Origin: Rickettsiales bacterium | GTDB lineage: Bacteria; Pseudomonadota; Alphaproteobacteria; Rickettsiales; UBA998 | Length of the DNA: 64,000 nucleotides | NCBI GenBank assembly: GCA_024304995.1 | Contig: JAMWZD010000003.1 | Span: 310,001 to 374,000, forward strand | Reading direction: 5' to 3' | Shown here: positions 44,921-54,204 of the stretch, piece by piece | How positions within the stretch are numbered: the stretch's first letter is position 1 | Layout of the letters: each line of letters begins with the position of its first letter | Made by a program: the position numbers and the translations under genes | The notes under the pieces: model-generated | What the model saw: the letters and a program-made list of their open reading frames with translations, nothing else | The model's database searches: none | What the model was told of the DNA's origin: nothing

Positions 44921-45151
44921 ATGACTAAAAAAATAGATTACTCGATGTGGAAGCAAAAAATTGTAGACGCAAAAGCAAATAATGAAACAACAGCTACCAT
45001 TCATTATTTTGGTTTTCTGCACGCACAGGAACTTAAAGAGCTTAACTTGGTGGATGTTTGCAGAAAACTAGATATTGGCGACAGCTATAAAGTCGAATTT
45101 AACAAAATGATTAATCTTTATGATATGATTCAAAGAGAGATAGCAGCATGA
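44921..45151 (+). CDS. 76-aa protein coupled to cysN
   Basis: 76 residues, soluble and mixed alpha/beta, with an N-terminal MTKKIDYSMWKQKIVDAK and a conserved-looking core (IHYFGFLHAQELKEL). GGGGGAAG precedes ATG 44921. Its stop overlaps the cysN start (ATGA), so the two are translationally coupled. No family is recognised. Position suggests a partner or regulator of sulfate adenylyltransferase. Confidence 0.7.
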   Translation: MTKKIDYSMWKQKIVDAKANNETTATIHYFGFLHAQELKELNLVDVCRKLDIGDSYKVEFNKMINLYDMIQREIAA

Positions 45152-46365
45152 CAAACGAAGAACTAAAAACCATAAAATTCCTCACCGCAGGTCACGTAGA
45201 TGACGGCAAATCCACGCTGATTGGGCGGTTGCTTTATAACATTAATGTCGTGCCAGACGACCATATTGAAGCCGCGAAGGATGATAAGGGCAATATTGAT
45301 TATTCCCTGTTCACAGACGGGCTGGAGGATGAGCGCCGTCAGGGGATTACGATTGATGTGGCGTATCGTTACTTCCGCCATGATGGCTGCCGATACCGCA
45401 TTGCGGATACGCCAGGGCATCTGGAATATATGCGCAATATGGCAGTCGCTGCGGTGGATTCGGACGTGGCAGTGGTGCTGGTGGATGGGATTCACGGCGT
45501 GCGCCTGCAAACGGTGGATTACAGCAAAATTGCGCGTTTCTTCGGCGTGCGTCAGTTTGTTGTGGCGATCAATAAAATGGATGCGGTGGATTATGCGGAA
45601 GCACGCTATAACGAAATCCGTGATGCGTATATGGAAGCATTCAAGGATGATAAGACTCCGTGTGAGGTGGTGTTTGTGCCTGTGAGCGCGTTAGTGGGCG
45701 ACAATGTGACGGAGAAAAGTGACAACACACCCTGGTACGATGGCAAGCCGTTATTGCATTATCTGCAAGAGGCGAAAAGCCATACCCACACGAACCACAG
45801 TTTGCGTTTGCCCATTCAAACAGTGGTGAAAGATGGTGATACGCGATGGTATCTCGGTACGTTACACGGCGATGCGCTGCATGTGGGTGACAAACTCACT
45901 GCGGTGGATAGTGGTCAACATGTGACGGTCAAAGGGATTACCGTGAGCGGGCAGGCGGTGGATATTGCACAGCGTCGGGATGCGGTGGCGGTCTCAATTA
46001 CTGAAGATGTGGATATTTCACGCGGTTCGGTGCTTTCCAAAGTGGGTGACCCTGCATTGGCGACTGAGGGTTTTTATGCGGATATTGTCTGGCTGGATAA
46101 GAAATATAATAATGCAGAAACCTTCCAAGGCATCATGAAAATACACCATGCAGAAGAACAGGTGCAGATTACACTCGAGAAAAGCGAGCATGTACTTAAA
46201 CCTGCATTTGTCAATGTGGCGCGGGCGATATGCGTGGACAAATATAAAGACAATCCGCATACGGGGTTATTTTTATTGATTGATGAATATACCGAGCGTG
46301 CTATTGGCGTGGGAACAGTGAATAATGTCGTGCCGATGGATTATGCGGGAAAACATGCAATTTAA
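45148..46365 (+). CDS. cysN: sulfate adenylyltransferase subunit 1 (GTPase)
   Basis: 405 residues, EF-Tu-like. GTP hydrolysis drives APS formation by CysD. G motifs: AGHVDDGKSTLIGRLL, DVAYRYF after QGITI, ADTPGHLEYMRNM and INKMD. A beta-barrel domain follows and there is no C-terminal APS kinase extension, in line with an APS reductase downstream pathway. Confidence 0.96.
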   Translation: MTNEELKTIKFLTAGHVDDGKSTLIGRLLYNINVVPDDHIEAAKDDKGNIDYSLFTDGLEDERRQGITIDVAYRYFRHDGCRYRIADTPGHLEYMRNMAVAAVDSDVAVVLVDGIHGVRLQTVDYSKIARFFGVRQFVVAINKMDAVDYAEARYNEIRDAYMEAFKDDKTPCEVVFVPVSALVGDNVTEKSDNTPWYDGKPLLHYLQEAKSHTHTNHSLRLPIQTVVKDGDTRWYLGTLHGDALHVGDKLTAVDSGQHVTVKGITVSGQAVDIAQRRDAVAVSITEDVDISRGSVLSKVGDPALATEGFYADIVWLDKKYNNAETFQGIMKIHHAEEQVQITLEKSEHVLKPAFVNVARAICVDKYKDNPHTGLFLLIDEYTERAIGVGTVNNVVPMDYAGKHAI

Positions 46366-46412
46366 GTGTGCGCTGACATGAAAATGTAACATGGGTGCGT
46401 TATTATTGTTGA

Positions 46413-46814
46413 ATGAGTGATAATGTAATTGAAGCAACTGTAACGAGAATGTCTCCACAAGAAGTGGCAGCAGATAATCAGACTGTTGCTTTAGTGGCTG
46501 ATCCTGGTCAGCCTGGAGTACATATACTAGAAGGCGCTAAGCTTGAAGGACTCAGATCACATTTCGGCACGGCCGCAGCGATTGGTGGCGGGATTGGTGC
46601 AATGGCGATTGCTAAAAATCGCTTGGATAATATGTCACCTGACGCAGGCATGGGTGAGCGTTTAATGGTTGGTGCAATGGGAGTTGGTGGTCTGGTTTCC
46701 ACAGGTGTTGGCTTGAATGATGCGTTAGAAAAAAAGACGGGTCAGGGCATTGGAAAATGGACGCAGAAAATTCTTGAAGAAGGCAAAAATGCTGCCCAGA
46801 ATTTAGGGCGATAA
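46413..46814 (+). CDS. small orphan Gly/Ala-rich membrane protein
   Basis: 133 residues, no signal peptide. Two Gly/Ala-rich hydrophobic segments (TAAAIGGGIGAMAIA at about 50-64 and LMVGAMGVGGLVSTGVGL at about 78-95) form a hairpin-like pair, followed by an amphipathic helix. No family is recognised. It resembles parts of the orphan proteins at 23390 and 29563. TATTAT lies six bases before the ATG, suggesting a leaderless message. Confidence 0.6.
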   Translation: MSDNVIEATVTRMSPQEVAADNQTVALVADPGQPGVHILEGAKLEGLRSHFGTAAAIGGGIGAMAIAKNRLDNMSPDAGMGERLMVGAMGVGGLVSTGVGLNDALEKKTGQGIGKWTQKILEEGKNAAQNLGR

Positions 46815-46816
46815 AA

Positions 46817-46847
46817 AAGCCGCCTACATACATCATGCAGACGGCTT
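46817..46847 (-). terminator. intrinsic terminator of the CBS gene
   Basis: On the minus strand GAAGCCG and CGGCTTTTTT form an imperfect stem around a long loop with a T run after it. It sits between convergent genes and lacks a T run on the plus strand, so it mainly serves the minus strand. Confidence 0.65.
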
Positions 46848-46864
46848 CAATAAGTAAAAAAAAC

Positions 46865-47290
46865 TTACGCAGCTTTCTTCACATGCTCATTCGTTTCACC
46901 TACTAATGTATCCAACGTTCCACAACGGGAAATATCACCCAGTGAAATAACACCCACCATGCGCTTGTCATTTTTATTGTTCAGCACAATCAAACGGCAC
47001 ACTTGCTGTTCACCCATATTTTGAGCCACATCTTCTACATTGTCGGTTTCAAAGCAGTAAAGCACACGATTTGAAATAATATCACCACATTCCACCTGCG
47101 CAGGGTTTTCACCTTCTGCTACGCAGCGAAGCACAATATCACGATCAGTGACTACACCATCAAGACGGTCATTATCTCCTACTGGAATAAATCCGCAATC
47201 CAGCGCTTTCATTTTCTGAGCAGCTTTCTGCACAGAATCAGATTTTGACAGATATTCAGGCTTATCGCTCATTAATTCTTTAACGTTCAT
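46865..47290 (-). CDS. two-CBS-domain protein
   Basis: 141 residues made of a CBS pair: first VKELMSDKPEYLSKSDSVQ to GVVTDRDIVLRCVAEG, second CGDIISNRVLYCFETDNV to VGVISLGDISR. CBS pairs bind adenine nucleotides and often act as energy sensors. No effector domain is fused. It is divergent from the MscS channel gene at 47439. A GGAGAA ribosome-binding site precedes ATG 47290. Confidence 0.9.
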   Translation of the reverse strand: MNVKELMSDKPEYLSKSDSVQKAAQKMKALDCGFIPVGDNDRLDGVVTDRDIVLRCVAEGENPAQVECGDIISNRVLYCFETDNVEDVAQNMGEQQVCRLIVLNNKNDKRMVGVISLGDISRCGTLDTLVGETNEHVKKAA

Positions 47291-47438
47291 TATAGTTCTC
47301 CTTAAACCAGTTCAGAATATAATTAGTGACATCCTTGTAATCAAAACACAATAAGTTTCTTTGCTGCGAAGATGAACAGATAACTTATAGAAAATTAACA
47401 CTTCGTTTGTTGGTATAAAGAAAAAAGAAGGAGAATCT

Positions 47439-48671
47439 ATGTTAGAGACGTTGCTTGCAACTTTCCCGTGGTTGGAAACTGAATATTATGATACTGCATT
47501 ATGGGTGTGGCTGGCATTGCCTGTAGGATTTTTGGCTACGTGGACATTGAGCCGCATTGTTACTGGGTTTCTGTTTTCTGCGCTCTCTAACACTAAAGCC
47601 AGCAATTTAAAGCCAGTTGATATACTTTGCCATATGTCTGGCCCGATTTCGCTTTTGCTTGCAGCGATGATGCTGAATGCACTTAACAGCCTGCTGCCCG
47701 TCAATGCAAATGCGCAGCCTGCCGTTCAGGCATTTGATACGTTTATTTATGCACTGGCAGTGGCGTGGACATTGTTTATCATAACTAATGAAGCCTATAG
47801 CGCAGTGGTGGAAAAACTGCAGCGCAACCATCAGGAAACTGCTTTGGGCATCATGCCGCTTATGCGCAAAATGACCAAAGCGGCGATTGTGGCGTTGACC
47901 ATATTGTTCCTGTTGCAGAATTGGGGCTTTGATGTGGCAGCAATCATTGCAGCATTGGGAATTGGAGGTGTTGCCATTGCTCTTGCTTCTCAAAAAAGTG
48001 TGGAGAATCTGTTTGGTGGCGTGATGATTGCGCTGGATCAACCTATTCGCGTAGGTGAATTTGGGCGTTTTGGAGATTTTATTGGTACAGTGGAAGATAT
48101 TGGGTTGCGCTCCACACGCATCCGCACATTAGACAGAACCATAAAATCCATTCCAAATTCGGAATTTTCATCTATGCAAATTGAAACATTTGCGACGCGA
48201 GACAAAATCCTGTTTTTGCATACGCTCGGTTTGCGATATGAAACCACAAGTGACCAGATTCGCTACATCATTTCAGAAATCAAGAAAATGCTCACCGCGC
48301 ATCCAAAAGTGTTGGATGACCCCGCACGCCCACGCTTTGTAAGTTATGGTGATTATTCGCTGAACATTGAGATATTTGCTTATATTGAAACAATGGATTG
48401 GAACGAGTTTTTGGAAATTCAGGAAGATATATTGCTTCATTTAAAAGATATTGTTGAAGAAGCAGGGTCTGACTTTGCGTTCCCATCTCAGACAATCTAT
48501 TTTGAGCGCGGCGAAGGCATGGATTCTGATAAACAGGATGACATTAATAAAAAAGTGTCCAGCGCACGTGACAAGGGTGTGTTGCAATGGCCTGATTTAT
48601 CTGATGATGAAAGGAAACGCGTAGCTAATACGCTCAGCTTTCCGCCAAAAGGATCTGCTATTGCATCTTAA
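47439..48671 (+). CDS. MscS-family mechanosensitive channel
   Basis: 410 residues. Four or five membrane helices lead into the pore helix (GIGGVAIALASQKSVENLFGG), then the beta domain (DQPIRVGEFGRFGDFIGTVEDIGLRSTRIRT) and a cytoplasmic vestibule. It relieves turgor on hypo-osmotic shock. The extra N-terminal helices place it with YnaI/YbdG-like medium-size members. The 3' end overlaps the CpaF gene by four bases on the opposite strand. Confidence 0.92.
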   Translation: MLETLLATFPWLETEYYDTALWVWLALPVGFLATWTLSRIVTGFLFSALSNTKASNLKPVDILCHMSGPISLLLAAMMLNALNSLLPVNANAQPAVQAFDTFIYALAVAWTLFIITNEAYSAVVEKLQRNHQETALGIMPLMRKMTKAAIVALTILFLLQNWGFDVAAIIAALGIGGVAIALASQKSVENLFGGVMIALDQPIRVGEFGRFGDFIGTVEDIGLRSTRIRTLDRTIKSIPNSEFSSMQIETFATRDKILFLHTLGLRYETTSDQIRYIISEIKKMLTAHPKVLDDPARPRFVSYGDYSLNIEIFAYIETMDWNEFLEIQEDILLHLKDIVEEAGSDFAFPSQTIYFERGEGMDSDKQDDINKKVSSARDKGVLQWPDLSDDERKRVANTLSFPPKGSAIAS

Positions 48672-49978
48672 AACTTAGGGATTCGCACATTCAGACAATG
48701 CGCCAGCCTGTCTATTTCACCATAGTAGGCAGCGCGGCGCACGAAGCGGGGCATAATGCCGCTCCATTTAAATTCGCCGTCAATTGTGCCATCTGCTTTT
48801 TCGCCTTTTGCATTAAAGGTGAATAAATCCTGCATGGTGATTGTGTCACCTTCCATTCCTATAATCTCTGAGAGATAGGTGATGCGACGACGGCCATCTC
48901 GCATACGGCTGATCTGCACGATGATATTGATTGCAGAAGAAATCTGTGAGCGGATGGAACGTGTTGGCAGCCCAAGATTTGCCATACCGATCATATTTTC
49001 CAGACGTGACAGGCAGTCACGCGGGTGGTTGGCGTGAATGGTGGTAAGTGACCCTTCATGACCCGTATTCATCGCCTGCATCATGTCAAACGCTTCAGAC
49101 CCACGACACTCCCCCACAATAATGCGGTCTGGGCGCATCCGCAGGGCGTTCTTCACCAAGTCTCGCATGGAAACCTCTTCTTCGCGGCGATTATTGTTAA
49201 ACGTCACAGGTTTGGTCTCCAGACGCACAATATGCGGCTGCTGCAATTTCAATTCTGCGGCATCCTCAATCGTCACCACGCGTTCTTCATCTTCAATGAA
49301 GTTTGATACTGCATTAAGCAGCGTCGTTTTACCAGACCCTGTACCGCCTGAAATAATGACATTCATACGGCATTTTCCGATGATTTTCAGCAGTTCTGCC
49401 AATGCCTGAGAAATATTTTCCTGCTCTGCCATCATATCAAGCGTAATCACTCGCTTGGAGAATTTACGAATGGAGATTGATGTGCCATCCACTGCCAAAG
49501 GAGGGGCAATAATATTTACGCGCGAACCGTCCAGCAAGCGGGCATCCACCAATGGACGCGTAGGATTTAACTTTCGACCTACTGCTTTTACGATTTTTTC
49601 TGCCAGTTCAATTACTTCTGAGTCACGCGGGAACACAATATCGGTGCGTTCCAGTTTTCCGTAACGTTCAATATAAACTGATTCTGTGCCGTTGATGAGA
49701 ATATCGTTAATATCATCATCTTCCAGCAACGGCTGTATCAGCCCCATATTGGAGAGTTCCTGAACAAATTGCTCTGTCAGCGCTGCCTGTCCGCCAGTGG
49801 GTACAATAGGAATTTTGGGATGTGACTCCAGCAAGGCAGGGTCAAATTCGCGCATATGAGCATCGCGTGCATCATGCAATGCATTAAACCGAAAATCCTG
49901 CTCATGACGCAGATTATTCAGTTCTTCTTCAAGTCTTGCAATATGCTGCATTAACATTGCTGATGCTTCATCGCTCAT
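48668..49978 (-). CDS. CpaF-family secretion/pilus ATPase, copy 1
   Basis: 436 residues from ATG 49978, with AGGAG eight bases upstream; longer starts overlap the neighbour. Hexameric type II/IV secretion ATPase of the TadA/CpaF group: [17 protein letters not shown], the P-loop [14 protein letters not shown], Asp box [12 protein letters not shown], Walker [16 protein letters not shown] and His box [12 protein letters not shown]. It powers Flp/Tad pilus or related assembly. The second copy is 14 bases upstream. No cpaE, tadB/C or flp gene is adjacent. Confidence 0.9.
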   Translation of the reverse strand: MSDEASAMLMQHIARLEEELNNLRHEQDFRFNALHDARDAHMREFDPALLESHPKIPIVPTGGQAALTEQFVQELSNMGLIQPLLEDDDINDILINGTESVYIERYGKLERTDIVFPRDSEVIELAEKIVKAVGRKLNPTRPLVDARLLDGSRVNIIAPPLAVDGTSISIRKFSKRVITLDMMAEQENISQALAELLKIIGKCRMNVIISGGTGSGKTTLLNAVSNFIEDEERVVTIEDAAELKLQQPHIVRLETKPVTFNNNRREEEVSMRDLVKNALRMRPDRIIVGECRGSEAFDMMQAMNTGHEGSLTTIHANHPRDCLSRLENMIGMANLGLPTRSIRSQISSAINIIVQISRMRDGRRRITYLSEIIGMEGDTITMQDLFTFNAKGEKADGTIDGEFKWSGIMPRFVRRAAYYGEIDRLAHCLNVRIPKF

Positions 49979-49992
49979 AAAAATCGCTCCTG

Positions 49993-51219
49993 TCAGAGTG
50001 CCATATTCAGCACTTTTTTCTCTCTTAAAAGTTTGTTTAATTCTGTATGGCGCGGGAACATGCCTGCCCATTTGAAATTGGATTTCACTGTGCCGTCCAT
50101 GCCGCGTTCTTCCTGATAGGTGAAAATATCCTGCATTGTAATAACATCACCTTCAATGCCGACCACTTCAGAAATATTTTTTACATAACGCTTGCCCATT
50201 GCATTGCGTTCCACCTGCACAATAAAATTAATGGCGGAGGCAATTTGCTTGCGAACTGCAGTAGTTGGCATGTTCATAGCAGCCATACCAATCATATTTT
50301 CAATACGCGCAATGCCATCTCGCGGCGTGTTGGCGTGAATGGTGGTAAGTGACCCTTCATGCCCCGTGTTCATAGCCTGAATCATGTCAAATGCCTCAGC
50401 GCCGCGAACCTCGCCCACAATAATGCGGTTAGGGCGCATACGCAGTGCATTTTTCAGCAAATCACGAATGGTTATCTGTTTGGCAGCCCCTTCATGCGTA
50501 ACAGATTCCAGTCGCACTACATGTTTAATGGGAAGCTGCAATTCTGCAGAATCTTCAATTGTGACCACGCGATCTTCTTCTGAGATATTTTTGCAAATGG
50601 CGTTCAGCAAAGTGGTTTTTCCTGCGCCTGTGCCACCAGATACTACGATATTGCATCTTGCTTCTGCGCAACATTCCAGAAATTTTTGCATCTGTTCATT
50701 AATGCAGCCTGCTTTTGACATTTGCTGAAGATTCAAAGAACCATCGCCAAATTTACGAATGGAAATGCTGATGCCGTCAATGGAGGCGGGAGGCGTTACA
50801 ATATTTACACGTGAACCATCTGGCAAACGCGCATCCACTAAAGGGTGTTTGGCATCTACTTTGCGTCCACAGAATTGCGCAATATCCACTGCAAGCTGCA
50901 GCAATTCTTCTTCACTTTCGAAGCGACAATCCGTAAGTTGTAATACACCCGCACGTTCCACATAAATGCTTTCCGTCCCGTTGATAAGAATATCGTTCAC
51001 GGAGCTATCATCCATCAGTTCTTTGATGGCGCGATAGTCAATCTCTTTTGGGGGAATGACATGCAGCTGGTTTCTGCCATCTGCTTCATCCATATCGACA
51101 CAACGTTCCTGAAGCCGTGCTGAAAGCTGCTCAAACATAGATAATGTATGATATATATGGTCCGTCACATCGTGTAATTCATTTTCGAGGTGAGTAATAT
51201 CTTTAGCCGTGTCTGTCAT
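49993..51219 (-). CDS. CpaF-family secretion/pilus ATPase, copy 2
   Basis: 408 residues. The same order of motifs: [77 protein letters not shown] site precedes ATG 51219. It is about half identical by eye to copy 1 in the ATPase core, while the N-terminal 80 residues differ. Two adjacent CpaF proteins could form a mixed hexamer or serve two systems (inference). Confidence 0.9.
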   Translation of the reverse strand: MTDTAKDITHLENELHDVTDHIYHTLSMFEQLSARLQERCVDMDEADGRNQLHVIPPKEIDYRAIKELMDDSSVNDILINGTESIYVERAGVLQLTDCRFESEEELLQLAVDIAQFCGRKVDAKHPLVDARLPDGSRVNIVTPPASIDGISISIRKFGDGSLNLQQMSKAGCINEQMQKFLECCAEARCNIVVSGGTGAGKTTLLNAICKNISEEDRVVTIEDSAELQLPIKHVVRLESVTHEGAAKQITIRDLLKNALRMRPNRIIVGEVRGAEAFDMIQAMNTGHEGSLTTIHANTPRDGIARIENMIGMAAMNMPTTAVRKQIASAINFIVQVERNAMGKRYVKNISEVVGIEGDVITMQDIFTYQEERGMDGTVKSNFKWAGMFPRHTELNKLLREKKVLNMAL

Positions 51220-51320
51220 GGTTGCTCCGTAGTCGTTATGTTAGAAACAAACTATTAAAAGAGTTTTAAGAAAAAGCACGTCTTTTCTTTGGACAATGAA
51301 ATATAATCAGTATTTTTATT

Positions 51321-52754
51321 TTAGCTGCCGTTCTTTTTGGCGCGTCTGCGCTGAATGGAAGAGGGGATGTTCATTAATTTGCGATATTTTACGACGGTGC
51401 GACGTGCCACATCAATCCCCTGCGCATTGAGTTGCTCTGCAATCGCATCATCGGAAAGGATTGCGTCTGGCTTTTCTGCGTCTGTAATTTCTTTGATGAG
51501 ATGCATCACGGAACGGCTGGAATAGGCTTCGCCACCATTAGCATTGTTCAGTGTGGAGCTAAAGAAATATTTCAGCTCAAAAATGCCGCGTGGCGTGTTC
51601 ATATATTTGCTGGTAGTGATGCGGCTGACGGTGCTTTCATGGCAATCTGCCTTTGCTGCAATGTCTTTCAGCGTCATGGGTTTGAGATATTGAATCCCAA
51701 AATCAAAGAAATCCTGCTGCTCCTGCACAATTTCACTGGCAACGTTTAATAAGGTCGTATTGCGCTGGTGTAGGGACTTTACCAGCCAGCTTGCATTAGC
51801 AAGGTGTTCATTGATGATTTTGCCATCTTCCTTGTCCCGCACACGCTCCTTTAAAGAATTGGAATAGGTCTGGTCTATCAGCACTTTTGGCAAAATGTCG
51901 TGATTCAGTTCCACAATCCATTCGCCGTCACGTTTACGAACGATCACTTCAGGAATCAGCGTTTGCGCGATGGTATTGTCGTAAATGCTGCCTGGTTTAG
52001 GGTTGCAGCTTTTGATCAGCGTCATTTTCTCAGCAATTTGCTTTTCATCAAGACCAGAAATTTTTTTCAATTTTGTTAGACTGCCAGAAGCAATTAACTC
52101 CAGATTGTCTAATATACATTGTGTTGCACTGTCCAATTCATCATTTTCTTCCAGCTGCAAGGCAATGCATTCACGCAGATTGCGCGCGCCAACGCCTGTT
52201 GGTTCACATTGCTGGATATTGCTGATAACATTTCGAAGCGTGGCTTCGGTCACACCCAGCATATCAGCCCGCTGCATAATATCTTCTGGAAGATAGCCAT
52301 TCGCATCTACCATATCCACCACAGCCTGCGTGATTTTCATTTCTATGTCAGAGAAAATCTGTAATTGCAGCTGTTCCAATATGTCCTGATGTAACGTTTT
52401 TGTTTCAGTGACACGGTTAATGGCATCATCTGACTGACCTGCATATTTCCCGTCTATCACACCATCATAACGCATTGAATCTTCTGCGCCTTCCACTGGC
52501 ATATCTAGCGTTTCAGTCAGTGTTTCTGCCGTGCTGCCAGAGTCTGTTGCCAATGCTTCTGTGGAGTCTTTCACATCCACCTGTTCAGATGATGATCCAT
52601 CATCTCTTTTTAGGAGCGGGTTTTTCTCAAGCTCCGCATCTATGAAATGATTAAGCTCCTGCGTGGAAAATTGCAGCAACGCAATGGAGCTGCGCAGTTG
52701 TTGCGTCATCACTAATGATTGACCCTGTTGTAACTGCAATGATTGACTGCTCAT
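51321..52754 (-). CDS. rpoN: RNA polymerase sigma-54 factor
   Basis: 477 residues. Region I is Gln/Leu-rich (LQLQQGQSLVMTQQLRSS), an acidic linker (about 55-110) follows, then the core-binding region and the C-terminal RpoN box ARRTVVKYRKLMNIPSS. It recognises -24/-12 promoters and needs AAA+ activators. It stands directly after ftsA, where ftsZ is usual. No hpf or ptsN genes follow. Confidence 0.95.
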   Translation of the reverse strand: MSSQSLQLQQGQSLVMTQQLRSSIALLQFSTQELNHFIDAELEKNPLLKRDDGSSSEQVDVKDSTEALATDSGSTAETLTETLDMPVEGAEDSMRYDGVIDGKYAGQSDDAINRVTETKTLHQDILEQLQLQIFSDIEMKITQAVVDMVDANGYLPEDIMQRADMLGVTEATLRNVISNIQQCEPTGVGARNLRECIALQLEENDELDSATQCILDNLELIASGSLTKLKKISGLDEKQIAEKMTLIKSCNPKPGSIYDNTIAQTLIPEVIVRKRDGEWIVELNHDILPKVLIDQTYSNSLKERVRDKEDGKIINEHLANASWLVKSLHQRNTTLLNVASEIVQEQQDFFDFGIQYLKPMTLKDIAAKADCHESTVSRITTSKYMNTPRGIFELKYFFSSTLNNANGGEAYSSRSVMHLIKEITDAEKPDAILSDDAIAEQLNAQGIDVARRTVVKYRKLMNIPSSIQRRRAKKNGS

Positions 52755-52908
52755 GCGACACTACGCTGTTTCATGCTGCTTATTATCCCGCTCGACTATT
52801 AAGAAGACACTAATTTATGCCAAATTACAAATTAAAAAGATTCGGTTTTATGTGTTACACATATGATTTTTATGTGAATTTTTTTTGAGGCTGCCACGCA
52901 AAATCATA

Positions 52909-54183
52909 TCAGAAATTCTTTTTCAACCATTGCCATGTGCGCTCAATGAAAGCAGGGCGGTTGCGGGATTGCCCACAGCTGGTAAGCAGCCCATCTTCAA
53001 ATGGACGGTTCGTTGCGTAATATAACATTCCAACAGAGGAAGAAAACGGCGTGCCGCTGACGGATTCTGCCAGACCAGGAAAGAATTTTGGCTTGCCGAT
53101 ACGCACCTTTGCGCCAAACATTTCTGCCACCATTTCGCGCACGCCCATCAACTGCGCTCCGCCGCCCGTAATAATGACAGGTGCGCCGACGAATTGCTGC
53201 ATATGGCTGCCATCGATCTTTTCAAGCAATAGTTCACACAGTTCTTCCATGCGCGGATGAATGATATTAACCAGATCAGCACGTGAAATATACGCATCAT
53301 CTCCCGTGTCATCTTCTTCACCAATACGTGGAACATGAATATTATGCTGCGCATCCTGCGCGGAAGCATATACACCGCCATGCAGGGTTTTGATGCGTTC
53401 TGCCTGTGCAATGCTGGTGGACAGGAAATGCGCCAGATCTTTTGTCACATGATGACCACCAATTGGCACGCAGGTGCTATATACGTTTGCCCCATTGGCA
53501 AACAGTGCCAGATTAGTTTCAGTTGCACCAATATCAATCACCACAACGCCCAGATCACGTTCATCATTTTCAGCGCAGCCATAGCCAGACATATAAGGCG
53601 CTGCCACAAATTCAGCAATATCCAGATGGCAGCGTGAAAGCGTGTTTGAAAGATTGAGTAATACAGAGTTATTCACTGAAATAACATGGACATCTGCTTT
53701 CAACGTCATGCCATACATATTGCGTGGGTCGCGGATGTTTTTCGCCCCATCCAGTTGGTATTGCGTCACGAAACAATGAATAATTTCTCTGTCATCCCGT
53801 GAAACGCTTCGGCAGCCTTCTTTCAGAATATCTGAAATGTCCTTGTCCGTCACTTCGTTGCCTGAAATGTTCAGTTCGACATGCATGGCATGTGAATGAA
53901 GCTGTGGAAGGGAGAGATTCACCATGACATTATCCAGCGTCACCCCCGCCATCTGCTCAGCAAGGTTGACGGCGCCAATGATGGATGTTTCGGCAGCGCG
54001 TGAGTCTGTAATCAATCCTCCGCGCACTCCCTGCGCATGGGTGTGTCCTATGCCAATAATCCGCAATTCTTCATGTTCATCAGGTTCGGCGATGAAGCAG
54101 GCAATTTTGCTGCTGCCAATATCCAGCACGGCAACCGTGTCACGTCTTCCTTTAACGGATTGATATCCTAGTGAAGCGGTCAT
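52909..54183 (-). CDS. ftsA: cell division protein FtsA
   Basis: 424 residues from ATG 54183 with AAGGAAGG six bases upstream. Actin-like ATPase that tethers FtsZ to the membrane. Motifs: TVAVLDIGSSKIACFI, VVIDIGATETNLALF, GGHHVTKDLA, VIITGGGAQLMGVREM. The C-terminal amphipathic membrane anchor is present (FIERTWQWLKKNF). The ftsZ gene is not found downstream. Confidence 0.95.
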   Translation of the reverse strand: MTASLGYQSVKGRRDTVAVLDIGSSKIACFIAEPDEHEELRIIGIGHTHAQGVRGGLITDSRAAETSIIGAVNLAEQMAGVTLDNVMVNLSLPQLHSHAMHVELNISGNEVTDKDISDILKEGCRSVSRDDREIIHCFVTQYQLDGAKNIRDPRNMYGMTLKADVHVISVNNSVLLNLSNTLSRCHLDIAEFVAAPYMSGYGCAENDERDLGVVVIDIGATETNLALFANGANVYSTCVPIGGHHVTKDLAHFLSTSIAQAERIKTLHGGVYASAQDAQHNIHVPRIGEEDDTGDDAYISRADLVNIIHPRMEELCELLLEKIDGSHMQQFVGAPVIITGGGAQLMGVREMVAEMFGAKVRIGKPKFFPGLAESVSGTPFSSSVGMLYYATNRPFEDGLLTSCGQSRNRPAFIERTWQWLKKNF

Positions 54184-54204
54184 GCGCAACCTTCCTTGTT
54201 TTGA

